This document shows positions 55,511 to 63,745 of a stretch of DNA of 64,000 nucleotides, one piece after another. The notes under the pieces were generated by a model. That model worked only from the letters and a program-made list of their open reading frames with translations. It was not told the DNA's origin and made no database searches. The DNA is from Thalassotalea psychrophila. GTDB taxonomy: Bacteria; Pseudomonadota; Gammaproteobacteria; Enterobacterales; Alteromonadaceae. The stretch covers positions 744,001-808,000 of the forward strand of contig NZ_CP134145.1 in assembly GCF_031583595.1 (NCBI RefSeq), read 5' to 3'. Made by a program: the position numbers and the translations under genes. Each line of letters begins with the position of its first letter. Position 1 is the first letter of the stretch.

Positions 55511-56899
55511 TCATTTATTTGACGTCGTCTCTTTAAAGTTTGGATTAATGATTTCTTGATGAGCCGAGATATTAATTTTCCAATCTTTTAATTCTTGCTG
55601 TAGGTGAGTCGTTAATTCGGCCGCACTTGAAGAAATGTCCTGCTGTTCGAACGGGTCGTTTTCTAAATCGTATACCTCAACCTGATCAAGATCTGGATAC
55701 TCTATTAGTTTATAACGCCCATTGTTTATGACATTACGCCAAGAGTTATACCATTTGCCTGTTTTTTCTTGGTAACGTTCCCATTTGGGAAAGAACCAAA
55801 ATAATGATCGCGGTGGATTTACTTTTGTATTGCCTGTTAGTAATGGCATAAAGTCAACACCATCAAGTGCCTGCTGAGGCGCTTTTGCTTTAGCAAAACT
55901 AATCAATGTTGGATATATATCAATGCCCATAATCATTTCATTACTGCGCTGATTATTGGCGATTACTGTTGGGAATTTGAAAATATATGGCACTCGTAAA
56001 CCACCTTCATAGATTTCGCCTTTGTAGCCCCGCAATTTTCCATTGAGCACATTACCTGGCATTTTATAGCCGCCATTATCAGAGGTGAAAACTACTAAGG
56101 TATTATCGCTGATACCAAGCTTTTCAAGGTGTTCGTTCACTCTACCAACATTATCATCTAGTGCTTTTGTCATGGCAGCAACAGACTTAGTAGTAGCATC
56201 ATATTTGTTGCCCCATTTTTTATCAAAATAAGCTAAATCATCGGCTTTTGCTTGCCAAGGCTTGTGGATAAGGTAGTAAGGGATATATGCAAAAAAAGGT
56301 TTTTTGTTATTCGTTGCATTGTCAATAAACTCTAATGCTTTATCTGTCATAAAATCGCCAATATAAACATCATTTGGCAAGTTTTTATCCATGTTTATTT
56401 GAGCGCCAAAGTGAACTTTATGGCTTTCATAAGAGACATCAAAACCTTGAGTGTCAGGCAGGTAACTCTTATATTTCTCTAAATGCCATTTACCAAAATG
56501 TCCGGTTTGATATCCTGCCGCCTTTAAGGATTCAGCTAAGGTGATGTTATCTAAAGCCAAGTGAGTTGCATTAGGTGGCACTTTAAATTTTATGTAATCA
56601 TCTTTACCTTTATGGCGATCAACTACTCGATAAATCTCAGTACGTGGTGCATATTGGCCACTAATTATCGCTGCTCTTGACGGTTTACAGGTTGCCGCAT
56701 TGGCATAACCTCGACTAAAACTCATTCCAGCTGCGGCTAACTTATCAAGGTGTGGCGTTTCCATTATTGGGTTGCCATCAGAGCTTAATGTATGAGCACC
56801 CAGATCATCAGCTAAAATAAACACGATATTAGGCTGATTCGCCAGCACAGGTAAAGTATGAAAAATAATGAATAAAGGGAACATCACTTTAATAAACAT
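55511..56899 (-). CDS. Exported S1 family sulfatase
   Basis: A 462-residue arylsulfatase-type enzyme: signal peptide (residues 1-20), metal ligands in ADDLG, and Cys71 in CKPSR as formylglycine precursor. GHFGKWHLEKY and FTSDNGGYKMPG follow, and the C-terminal subdomain has YDLENDPFEQQDIS. It needs an FGE or anSME maturase, which is not in the window. AGGAG precedes the ATG. It is the last gene of the leftward glycan operon, eight bases after the fucosidase gene, and meets the rightward arm tail-to-tail. Confidence 0.93.
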   Translation of the reverse strand: MFIKVMFPLFIIFHTLPVLANQPNIVFILADDLGAHTLSSDGNPIMETPHLDKLAAAGMSFSRGYANAATCKPSRAAIISGQYAPRTEIYRVVDRHKGKDDYIKFKVPPNATHLALDNITLAESLKAAGYQTGHFGKWHLEKYKSYLPDTQGFDVSYESHKVHFGAQINMDKNLPNDVYIGDFMTDKALEFIDNATNNKKPFFAYIPYYLIHKPWQAKADDLAYFDKKWGNKYDATTKSVAAMTKALDDNVGRVNEHLEKLGISDNTLVVFTSDNGGYKMPGNVLNGKLRGYKGEIYEGGLRVPYIFKFPTVIANNQRSNEMIMGIDIYPTLISFAKAKAPQQALDGVDFMPLLTGNTKVNPPRSLFWFFPKWERYQEKTGKWYNSWRNVINNGRYKLIEYPDLDQVEVYDLENDPFEQQDISSSAAELTTHLQQELKDWKINISAHQEIINPNFKETTSNK

Positions 56900-56907
56900 G
56901 TCGACTC

Positions 56908-58737
56908 CTATAATGCCGAATAGGCAATAATTTCATTAACATTAAGTTGTTTTCCGCTGTTAAATTCAATTCTGATATCTGTCGCTTGGTAGGTCTTTTC
57001 AAAAGCAATGCCATTAGTAATTTTTAATTGTTCTGTTTGATACACCTGCTGCCATTGGCCATCAATTTTAAGCATAACTATAAAACCTAACCCCTCAGTA
57101 ATTAACTTACCGTAGGATTGTGAACCGATACTGAGATAATCAATGGCTTGTTTGCCGTGCAAATTCAACTCAATCCATGGCTTTTTATCAATATGATTAG
57201 GTGACCAGCTATCGCGGATATTAATGCCTTCGGAAAAGTTCGTTGCACTACCTGATACCATAGCCGAAGCACTGAATTTTGGACTTTTATCCGAAGAAGA
57301 TTTTGCGCTTGCTGTTAAGCTAACTGAGTTCTTTATGGTGGCAATTACCGGTAAGTGACTTACGTCCGCACTTACTTCTAGCTTCACCACCGTGCCGGTT
57401 GTTACCTGCTTGGCTAAGGTTAAAGTAAGCTTCTTATTTACTTGGCTAACTTCGACTTTACCTCCCGCCAGTAAAGTTGCTGAAGTTACTTTTATCGGTA
57501 AATCAGGTAATGATAGCTCGCTACCGACATCGCCATACAAATGCAGATAAATAATATTACCCTTACGAGTAGAGCCACCCCAAGGACCGTCGATATACGG
57601 TCCGCCACGAGTGCCATAAATGCTTTCGCCATTGACCTTTAGCCACTGACCCATCTCAAAAAAGCGTTGTGCATGAGTTGGGTTTATTTCACCTAGTGCC
57701 GTTGGCCCGGTATTTAATAATAAGTTACCGCCCCTGCTGGCAGTAATTGAGATAAGATCTATTGTGTCGTTAAATGCCATAGGGGGCTTATCACCCATCC
57801 ATCCCCAGCCTCCGCCAATAATGGTACAGGTTTCCCATGGACGATTAATTTGAAAACGACCAATTTTTCGTTCTGGACCATCGTAATCACCAAAGCGCCA
57901 CGAAGGGTTTCCCCAGCGATGATTTACTATTAAATGTGGTTGTAATTTCCGCATCATAGTTATCAACTCTGGACCATACCAAGTATCGATACCCTTACCT
58001 AAACCATCAAACCACATACCATCAATTTTGCCATATTGGGTTAATAATTCTCTGATTTGTGGAAACAAAAAATTTCGATTAAATTCATCTTTATTTTTTG
58101 CATCACGGTACAATTTTTCATACCAGTCGGGTTGAGAATAATAGAAGTGAAATTTAATACCGCGTTTATGTGCCTCTGCCACCAACTCCTTGGTGACATC
58201 TTTACCATAAGGAGTATTCATAATATTAAAGTCGGAAACTTTAGTATCCCACATCGAAAATCCAGCATGATGCTTTGCGGTAAAAACCACATACTTGGCT
58301 CCGGCACTCTCGATGATGTCCATCCATTTACGGGCATTAAAATTTTTGGGGTTGAAGGTTTTTGCTAAATCATTATATTCTAACTCGGGCACCCCTTTAG
58401 TTACCTTACCATCACTCGAGTGGTGTGGCCTGGCACCTTTTCTACCCCAACTCATACTCACCGGAACCTGTGATGAGTGATCCCAATGTATAAATACGCC
58501 AAAGCGGTCATCTTGCCATGCATTTATCATCTCTGATTGTGCTTGCATGTAAGGCAAATATTGCGGATCAACTTTCTTTAAATAGTTGATCTGATTTTTT
58601 GGGGCAGTGTAAGGAAAGCTAATGCCATCATCATGTGTCCTTTTGATTAAATGATGATCAACTGCTGACTTTGCTATATTGCTAAAGCCGGAGCACAGAA
58701 AGAAAAGGCAGGTTAGATAGTAAGTTGTCTTATTCAT
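56908..58737 (-). CDS. Alpha-L-fucosidase (GH29), exported
   Basis: A 609-residue enzyme with signal peptide (about residues 1-24). The GH29 barrel begins at FGVFIHWDHSS, has TAKHHAGFSMWDTK and carries the nucleophile Asp244 in GMWFDGLG. It ends in a beta-sandwich and a discoidin-like (F5/8 type C) module (DSWSPNHIDKKPWIELNLHG). GH29 enzymes release terminal alpha-L-fucose by a retaining mechanism. Its place between an esterase and a sulfatase indicates a fucose branch on the target glycan, though some GH29-like proteins act on related sugars. A small dyad AAATAGC-GTT-GCTATTT lies 29 bases upstream. Confidence 0.9.
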   Translation of the reverse strand: MNKTTYYLTCLFFLCSGFSNIAKSAVDHHLIKRTHDDGISFPYTAPKNQINYLKKVDPQYLPYMQAQSEMINAWQDDRFGVFIHWDHSSQVPVSMSWGRKGARPHHSSDGKVTKGVPELEYNDLAKTFNPKNFNARKWMDIIESAGAKYVVFTAKHHAGFSMWDTKVSDFNIMNTPYGKDVTKELVAEAHKRGIKFHFYYSQPDWYEKLYRDAKNKDEFNRNFLFPQIRELLTQYGKIDGMWFDGLGKGIDTWYGPELITMMRKLQPHLIVNHRWGNPSWRFGDYDGPERKIGRFQINRPWETCTIIGGGWGWMGDKPPMAFNDTIDLISITASRGGNLLLNTGPTALGEINPTHAQRFFEMGQWLKVNGESIYGTRGGPYIDGPWGGSTRKGNIIYLHLYGDVGSELSLPDLPIKVTSATLLAGGKVEVSQVNKKLTLTLAKQVTTGTVVKLEVSADVSHLPVIATIKNSVSLTASAKSSSDKSPKFSASAMVSGSATNFSEGINIRDSWSPNHIDKKPWIELNLHGKQAIDYLSIGSQSYGKLITEGLGFIVMLKIDGQWQQVYQTEQLKITNGIAFEKTYQATDIRIEFNSGKQLNVNEIIAYSAL

Positions 58738-58823
58738 TTATCGCTCTATTTTTATTATTAATTTTAAATAGCGTTGCTATTTCATCTGGCATATAAATTT
58801 ATTTAAGGCATATGTAGCCAGTG

Positions 58824-59948
58824 TTAGTTAGCTGTGTTTATTACTTTAATATGTTCGACCAATTGCTCTGCCATTAATTTATGCTTTGAAACATGCGGAT
58901 GATAATGCCCGCCAATCTCACTTTTTCCTTTATAGGAAGTAAAAATAAGGGAGCTGGTGTTTTCATTATTTGCTGTAAGTTCAGGTAGCCATTGCGAAAT
59001 TGAACCGCTTTTCATTGGCCCTATTGCAAATATTAAATGTGCATTTGGAAAGTCATCGCGCAGGGTGTTGATGAAGTTTTGGTAAGCAGCTAAATATAAA
59101 GTTTTATTAAGTTCACCTTTAATTTTTCCATTGGCATTATCATTGGTGCCCAAATTTATTAGGATATGTTCGGGAGAATATTCAGCAGGATTCCACTGCT
59201 CTTGTGGTTCATTAGGTAAGTAATAATTATATAATTGCGGTAATAAGCCGATATCTTCGTTGTTTATACTTCTATTTCTAGACATCCCTCTGCCAGACCA
59301 ACACACAATCATGACTTCAGCCTGAAGCTTTCTTGCGGCAATTGCTGAATAGGTTTGGTAGCCATTTTGATTGGCTAAGGTGTTGCCTTCGTTATTTTTT
59401 TTTGCTTCATTACCATAACCACAGGTTATCGAATCACCAATGGCCAGTACTTGGCTTTTAAACGTTGGGGCAGGGTGTAATGCATGAGTTGGTTCTATCT
59501 CTAAATTCGTTAATTGCACCGTACTTTTGGCCGCTTCATTGCGCTTTAAAATGCTGATGGTGTGTTCACCGTTCGGTAAATTACTGGCGATCAAATATTT
59601 GTGTTCACCATTTTTTAAAATTAACGCATGTTCAGTACCATTGATAACAATGTTCAGCGCTGCTTTGTTTTTTTCTTTTATATAAAAACTTGCCCAAACA
59701 TTACCACCAGACAGGTTAAATGCAAGGCCTGAACCAGTTAAAGAAAACTGCTTACCTTTGGTTACACGGCCGATATATTTTATCTGAGCATCGACTAAGT
59801 TTATTGATTGAGTTGTATTGGAGTTAGCCGTAATCGGTTGAATTGGAGAGTTAGCTAGAACATGATTATTAACACTTAAGATGCCAATGCACAGTAGCGC
59901 AAATGAATGTAATATAGCTTTGCGATTTACAGTTTTTATCATAATCAT
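58824..59948 (-). CDS. Acetyl-xylan-esterase-like SGNH hydrolase (CE2 type)
   Basis: A 374-residue exported protein: signal peptide to about residue 33, an N-terminal jelly-roll domain (to about 140), then an SGNH/GDSL domain. The nucleophile is in AIGDSITCGYG, the oxyanion Asn in NLGTND, and the C-terminal catalytic His in GGHYHPHVSKHK. This two-domain order is that of CE2 acetyl esterases, which deacetylate xylan or mannan side groups. The frame continues upstream into the repeat array (59999), but the signal peptide starts at 59948 or 59942. The repeat array and a terminator separate it from the GH10 gene. Confidence 0.8.
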   Translation of the reverse strand: MIMIKTVNRKAILHSFALLCIGILSVNNHVLANSPIQPITANSNTTQSINLVDAQIKYIGRVTKGKQFSLTGSGLAFNLSGGNVWASFYIKEKNKAALNIVINGTEHALILKNGEHKYLIASNLPNGEHTISILKRNEAAKSTVQLTNLEIEPTHALHPAPTFKSQVLAIGDSITCGYGNEAKKNNEGNTLANQNGYQTYSAIAARKLQAEVMIVCWSGRGMSRNRSINNEDIGLLPQLYNYYLPNEPQEQWNPAEYSPEHILINLGTNDNANGKIKGELNKTLYLAAYQNFINTLRDDFPNAHLIFAIGPMKSGSISQWLPELTANNENTSSLIFTSYKGKSEIGGHYHPHVSKHKLMAEQLVEHIKVINTAN

Positions 59949-59978
59949 TTCTTTAAGTTTGCTCAACAGGATAGAGAT

Positions 59979-60233
59979 AACAGAATTTATACCGACCATG
60001 GCAATCCTAAGTTAATTCATCCTTGAATTAACAGAATTTAAACCATCCCTGGCAATTCTAAGTTAATTCATCCTTGAATTAACAGAATTTAAACCATCCC
60101 TGGCAATTCTAAGTTAATTCATCCTTGAATTAACAGAATTTAAGCCATCCCTGGCAATCCTAAGTTAATTCATCCTTGAATTAACAGAATTTAAGCCATC
60201 CCTGGCAATCCTAAGTTAATTCATCCTTGAATT
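59979..60233 (+). repeat. Tandem array of five 51-bp units
   Basis: Units start at 59979, 60030, 60081, 60132 and 60183. Each runs from AACAGAATTTA through CATCCCTGGCAAT to TTCATCCTTGAATT. Units 2-5 are nearly identical and unit 1 is the most diverged. All contain stops in every frame tried, so they are not coding. There are no variable spacers. Confidence 0.95.
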
Positions 60234-60263
60234 AAAACGAAGTGTAGTTCTACACTTCGTTTT
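60234..60263 (-). terminator. Terminator hairpin after the second GH10 gene
   Basis: A 13-bp stem AAAACGAAGTGTA with a four-base loop, ending in T on either strand. It lies 12 bases beyond the GH10 stop, between that gene and the repeat array. Confidence 0.8.
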
Positions 60264-60274
60264 TATCTTTCAGG

Positions 60275-62044
60275 TTAATTTACTTTTATATTTACTACGT
60301 TCGAATTGGTAAGCTCAACAACTTGATTGATGGTTTTACCATTGGCCAGTTGAATTTTTAAATTGTATTTACCTTTAAAACCATTGAATGATACTTGACC
60401 CTGTTTATTAGTGCTTAATGCTACCTTTGTATGCCAAGTTTCATGGATAAGTTTGTCATAAACTTGACCACTTAAATTTAACTCGCCGTTTTCATCATAT
60501 AAATCGCTTAAGTTCCAATGGATGAAGCCATCAGTATTGGGGTGGGCGAAAAACATGGTGATAAAATCTTTGGTAAATTGTGCTTTTAACTCTTCGTCGA
60601 TTTCAAAAAAATCAAATTCAGTCAGCACAATTGGTAAATCAAATTCAGCAAAACGATCTAAACGCTGCTTTATTTCACTAATGGGCATAGGCCCTTGAAA
60701 ATGACCCTGAACACATACTCTATCAATTGCATTGTTATCATTAAAATACTTCAGCCAATCGTAGTATGCATCTTGGTGCCAAGTGTCATAACGAGAAATT
60801 ATCGCATAATCATTGGCACAAAGGCTGGCGTTAGGACTTGTTTGCTTTGCCGCTTTGAACCATTCCAACGTTGCTTCTTTACCTAAAATATCAACGAAAT
60901 TTTTCTCCGGAGCAGGTTCATTAATTACATCCCACTCGGTAATTTGTTCAGGATATAGTGCGGCAAACTCTTTTATGTGTTTTAGCAATTCTTGTTGAAA
61001 TTCTTCAGGGTGTTGTTTGTAATAGTCTTGCTTCTTTTCAATATCTTTATGAGCACTGCGGAAACGGCCCCAAATTAACGCATGACCACGAACTTTTATA
61101 TCGCGATCCTTTAACCAGGCCATAGCTTTTTCAACACGGTCAGTATTAAAGTGACGCCATTTTAATGAGTTATTAATGGTAACCATATTACACATTTTCT
61201 CAGTTTGGGCTAAGCGTTGCTGTTTTTCTTCGGCAGGAATTTTATTGTCACTAAACAATTGTGCAGCATTAAGTCCACAGCCAAAGTTATAATCATGACT
61301 AGTTAGCTCAATGTCTAAAGATGCATTTAATATAGGCTGATTTTTATCATCAAGCAGATTTACAGAAAAGTCAGACTTTCTATGTTTTTCAATTTGTTGC
61401 TTTGCTTCATCACGCCACTGGGCATCATTTTCAGAACCAAAATATTTCATTTTGGTCATTGGTAATTGCGCAACATCAACTTTATCTTGGTAATTAACTA
61501 ACTCTAACTCTGCTATTTGAATATGCTGCTTTGGTAAACCACCAAGTAAAAATGCTAACTGCATATTTGGGGTGCTTGGACCGCGATAAACATTTTGAGG
61601 AATATAAAATGTTTGCCATTCTTGGCTAAGCATTAAGCGTTTAATAACTACTGGTTTTCCACGACGAGTGTATTTGAAAAACAAATCCATTTGACCAACG
61701 CTACCATCGGCAATACTTGAACTTACTGAGCGAGCTACAACTTTAAATAGTATATTATCTCCAATTTCAACCTTGGCATTTTCAAACTTAAAAGGAACTT
61801 GCACACCCCATATTTTAGGCGACTGTTTATTCACTTTAATATCAAGTACATCTGTATATTGGCTATCTTTTATTGTCGTCTTTTTAATTTCAGAAAACTC
61901 ATTAATTTTCTTTAATTTAGTAAGCGCGGGCTGGTATGAAACTATGCTTCCACCTTCAGGTACTTGCTGTTTAGCATTAACTGTCGAAGTGAACAGTAGC
62001 GGTGCTATTAATGCGATTGATATTATTTTTATAGATTTTAACAT
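60275..62044 (-). CDS. GH10 family glycoside hydrolase with N-terminal carbohydrate-binding-like domain
   Basis: A 589-residue exported enzyme. After a signal peptide (1-24) comes a jelly-roll CBM-like domain (about 45-195), the module QQIEKHRKSDFSVNLLDDK, and the GH10 barrel with Glu376 (WDVINEP) and Glu476 (LTEFD). The conserved RGHTLxWH reads VRGHALIWGRF, so the His after Trp is again missing, as in the other GH10 here. A short beta domain ends the chain. The start ATG overlaps the stop of the upstream sulfatase gene (TAATG), so the two are translationally coupled. Confidence 0.9.
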   Translation of the reverse strand: MLKSIKIISIALIAPLLFTSTVNAKQQVPEGGSIVSYQPALTKLKKINEFSEIKKTTIKDSQYTDVLDIKVNKQSPKIWGVQVPFKFENAKVEIGDNILFKVVARSVSSSIADGSVGQMDLFFKYTRRGKPVVIKRLMLSQEWQTFYIPQNVYRGPSTPNMQLAFLLGGLPKQHIQIAELELVNYQDKVDVAQLPMTKMKYFGSENDAQWRDEAKQQIEKHRKSDFSVNLLDDKNQPILNASLDIELTSHDYNFGCGLNAAQLFSDNKIPAEEKQQRLAQTEKMCNMVTINNSLKWRHFNTDRVEKAMAWLKDRDIKVRGHALIWGRFRSAHKDIEKKQDYYKQHPEEFQQELLKHIKEFAALYPEQITEWDVINEPAPEKNFVDILGKEATLEWFKAAKQTSPNASLCANDYAIISRYDTWHQDAYYDWLKYFNDNNAIDRVCVQGHFQGPMPISEIKQRLDRFAEFDLPIVLTEFDFFEIDEELKAQFTKDFITMFFAHPNTDGFIHWNLSDLYDENGELNLSGQVYDKLIHETWHTKVALSTNKQGQVSFNGFKGKYNLKIQLANGKTINQVVELTNSNVVNIKVN

Positions 62045-63543
62045 TAGCTAGATTTAACCTTTATTTCTTTTTTTAGATCCCATTTCATTTTCTTACCTGG
62101 CTTTCTGTATTGTGCGTTCGCATCTTTTAACCAAGCATTTAATAGTTTTTTCAACTCTTTCACTTTCTCAGGTTGTTGTTTCGCTAAGTTAGTGGTTTCA
62201 CCTTTGTCTTCTTCTAAATTAAATAACTCGACAAAGCCATCATTGTACCAATCAATTAACTTCCATTTGCCATCAATAATAGCTGAACTTATTCTATCGC
62301 CAGTAGAGTTAGGACGAGATATCGGAGAGTGCCAAAACATCGGTGCTCTGGTATAGGTTTCGCCTTTGGAAGCTTTTAAATAACTGACTCCATCAAGATG
62401 ATCGCTTGGACTCGAATTTAACCCTGCCATTTCAAGTATTGCAGGGTAATGGTCGGTACCAGTTACCTGGACATCAGATGTTGAACCGGCTTTTATCGCT
62501 GCTGGCCATTTTACAATGTGAGGAACCCTTATGCCGCCATCATATAACCAGCCTTTTCCGTGCTTATATGGTAAGTTCGATGTGGCCAGTTCCCTATTTT
62601 TAGGGCCCCTAGAAGACAGACCGCCATGATCCGAAGTGAAGATAATAATAGTATTGTCGTTAATACCTAATTGCTTTAACTTTGCATTAAGTTGGCCAAC
62701 ACTATCATCAACTGCTTTAACCATTGCAGCATATGTTGGATGATTTTGAATTGTCTTATATTTTGAAATGCCTGTGCCATCACTTTTTATATCGTATTGT
62801 TTGCCACCCTTTACTGATTCTATTCCCATACTATTGAGTTTATTGGTAAAGTATTTGGTGTCGTCAGTTAAAGACTGAATAGGCGTATGTACAGCATAGT
62901 GTGATAATACCAATAGGAATGGGGCTTTTTTATTTCGTTCAATAAAACCTAAAGCTTCTTTAGTCATTCTATGGGTTAAATATTCCCCTTTTTCACCTTT
63001 TGCTTTACCAAAGGTTTCCTTACCTTTTTTTGATTTTGCTCCCCAAGGGAAAAAGTAACTGTCGGGTGCACCCGCAGATCCTGCAAGAATGCTTTCATCA
63101 AAGCCTTGCTGTTTTGGCCAACCACTACCTTCTTTACCTAAGTGCCACTTTCCGATAAATCCGGTGTTATAGCCGGCTTTCTGTAGATGCTCAGCAAAAG
63201 TCACCTTTTCTACAGGTAAGGAGTTTTTTTTATTATGTACTAAGCTGCTGCCGGTTCTTGTTGGGGACTGGCCACTCATAAAACCAATTCTAGATGGTAC
63301 ACAACGGGGATGTGCAACGTAAGTGTTATTAAAAGTGACGCCCTCAGTAGCAAGTTGATCTAAGTTCGGTGTTTCATGAAATTTACTACCGTATAATGCA
63401 ACATCTTGTCGGCCCATATCATCAGCGATGATAAAAACAATATTAGGGGAGGATGGTGTATTATTTTTGTCCGCTTCTGCTTGAGTATTCATACCAATGA
63501 GCGCAATAGATGCGATGATGAGCTTTAATAATTTATTATTCAT
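62044..63543 (-). CDS. Exported S1 family sulfatase, first gene of the leftward arm
   Basis: A 499-residue sulfatase: signal peptide (about 1-24), metal-binding ADDMG, formylglycine precursor Cys81 in CVPSR, GFIGKWHLGKEG, FTSDHGGLSSRG and the C-terminal ELFNLEEDKGET. The target position on the sugar cannot be told. It leads an operon with GH10 through a TAATG overlap. The 14-bp operator lies 44 bases upstream. A DUF1800 gene is divergent across the 202-base regulatory region. Confidence 0.93.
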   Translation of the reverse strand: MNNKLLKLIIASIALIGMNTQAEADKNNTPSSPNIVFIIADDMGRQDVALYGSKFHETPNLDQLATEGVTFNNTYVAHPRCVPSRIGFMSGQSPTRTGSSLVHNKKNSLPVEKVTFAEHLQKAGYNTGFIGKWHLGKEGSGWPKQQGFDESILAGSAGAPDSYFFPWGAKSKKGKETFGKAKGEKGEYLTHRMTKEALGFIERNKKAPFLLVLSHYAVHTPIQSLTDDTKYFTNKLNSMGIESVKGGKQYDIKSDGTGISKYKTIQNHPTYAAMVKAVDDSVGQLNAKLKQLGINDNTIIIFTSDHGGLSSRGPKNRELATSNLPYKHGKGWLYDGGIRVPHIVKWPAAIKAGSTSDVQVTGTDHYPAILEMAGLNSSPSDHLDGVSYLKASKGETYTRAPMFWHSPISRPNSTGDRISSAIIDGKWKLIDWYNDGFVELFNLEEDKGETTNLAKQQPEKVKELKKLLNAWLKDANAQYRKPGKKMKWDLKKEIKVKSS

Positions 63544-63586
63544 GTAAACAGCCGTAAATATTATTTGAGTTTAAACTATCAGTATC

Positions 63587-63600
63587 TGACAACGTTATCA
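63587..63600. promoter_or_regulatory. Operator-like palindrome upstream of the leftward sulfatase arm
   Basis: TGACAACGTTATCA is the exact reverse complement of the inner 14 bases of the site at 49593-49606. Being between divergent genes, it could also control the DUF1800 gene. Confidence 0.6.
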
Positions 63601-63745
63601 ATAGGTTGTTTCAAATTTACATTAAATTTACTTTTTTAGTTCGAAAGTTAAAAATATCAGTGTAAAGATATGTAAAACCAATGGTGAATGATAATTTTAT
63701 TGTTAATGTTATGTTGAATAAATACATTTAACAGTGGTTATTATT

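Noticed and set aside
58766..58782. AAATAGC-GTT-GCTATTT dyad before the fucosidase gene as a third locus operator
   Set aside because: It has an odd spacing and different half-sites from the two shared operators; kept only as a note on the gene.
59979..60233. Five regular repeats that at first look like a short CRISPR array
   Set aside because: The units are directly adjacent without variable spacers, and no cas gene is present.
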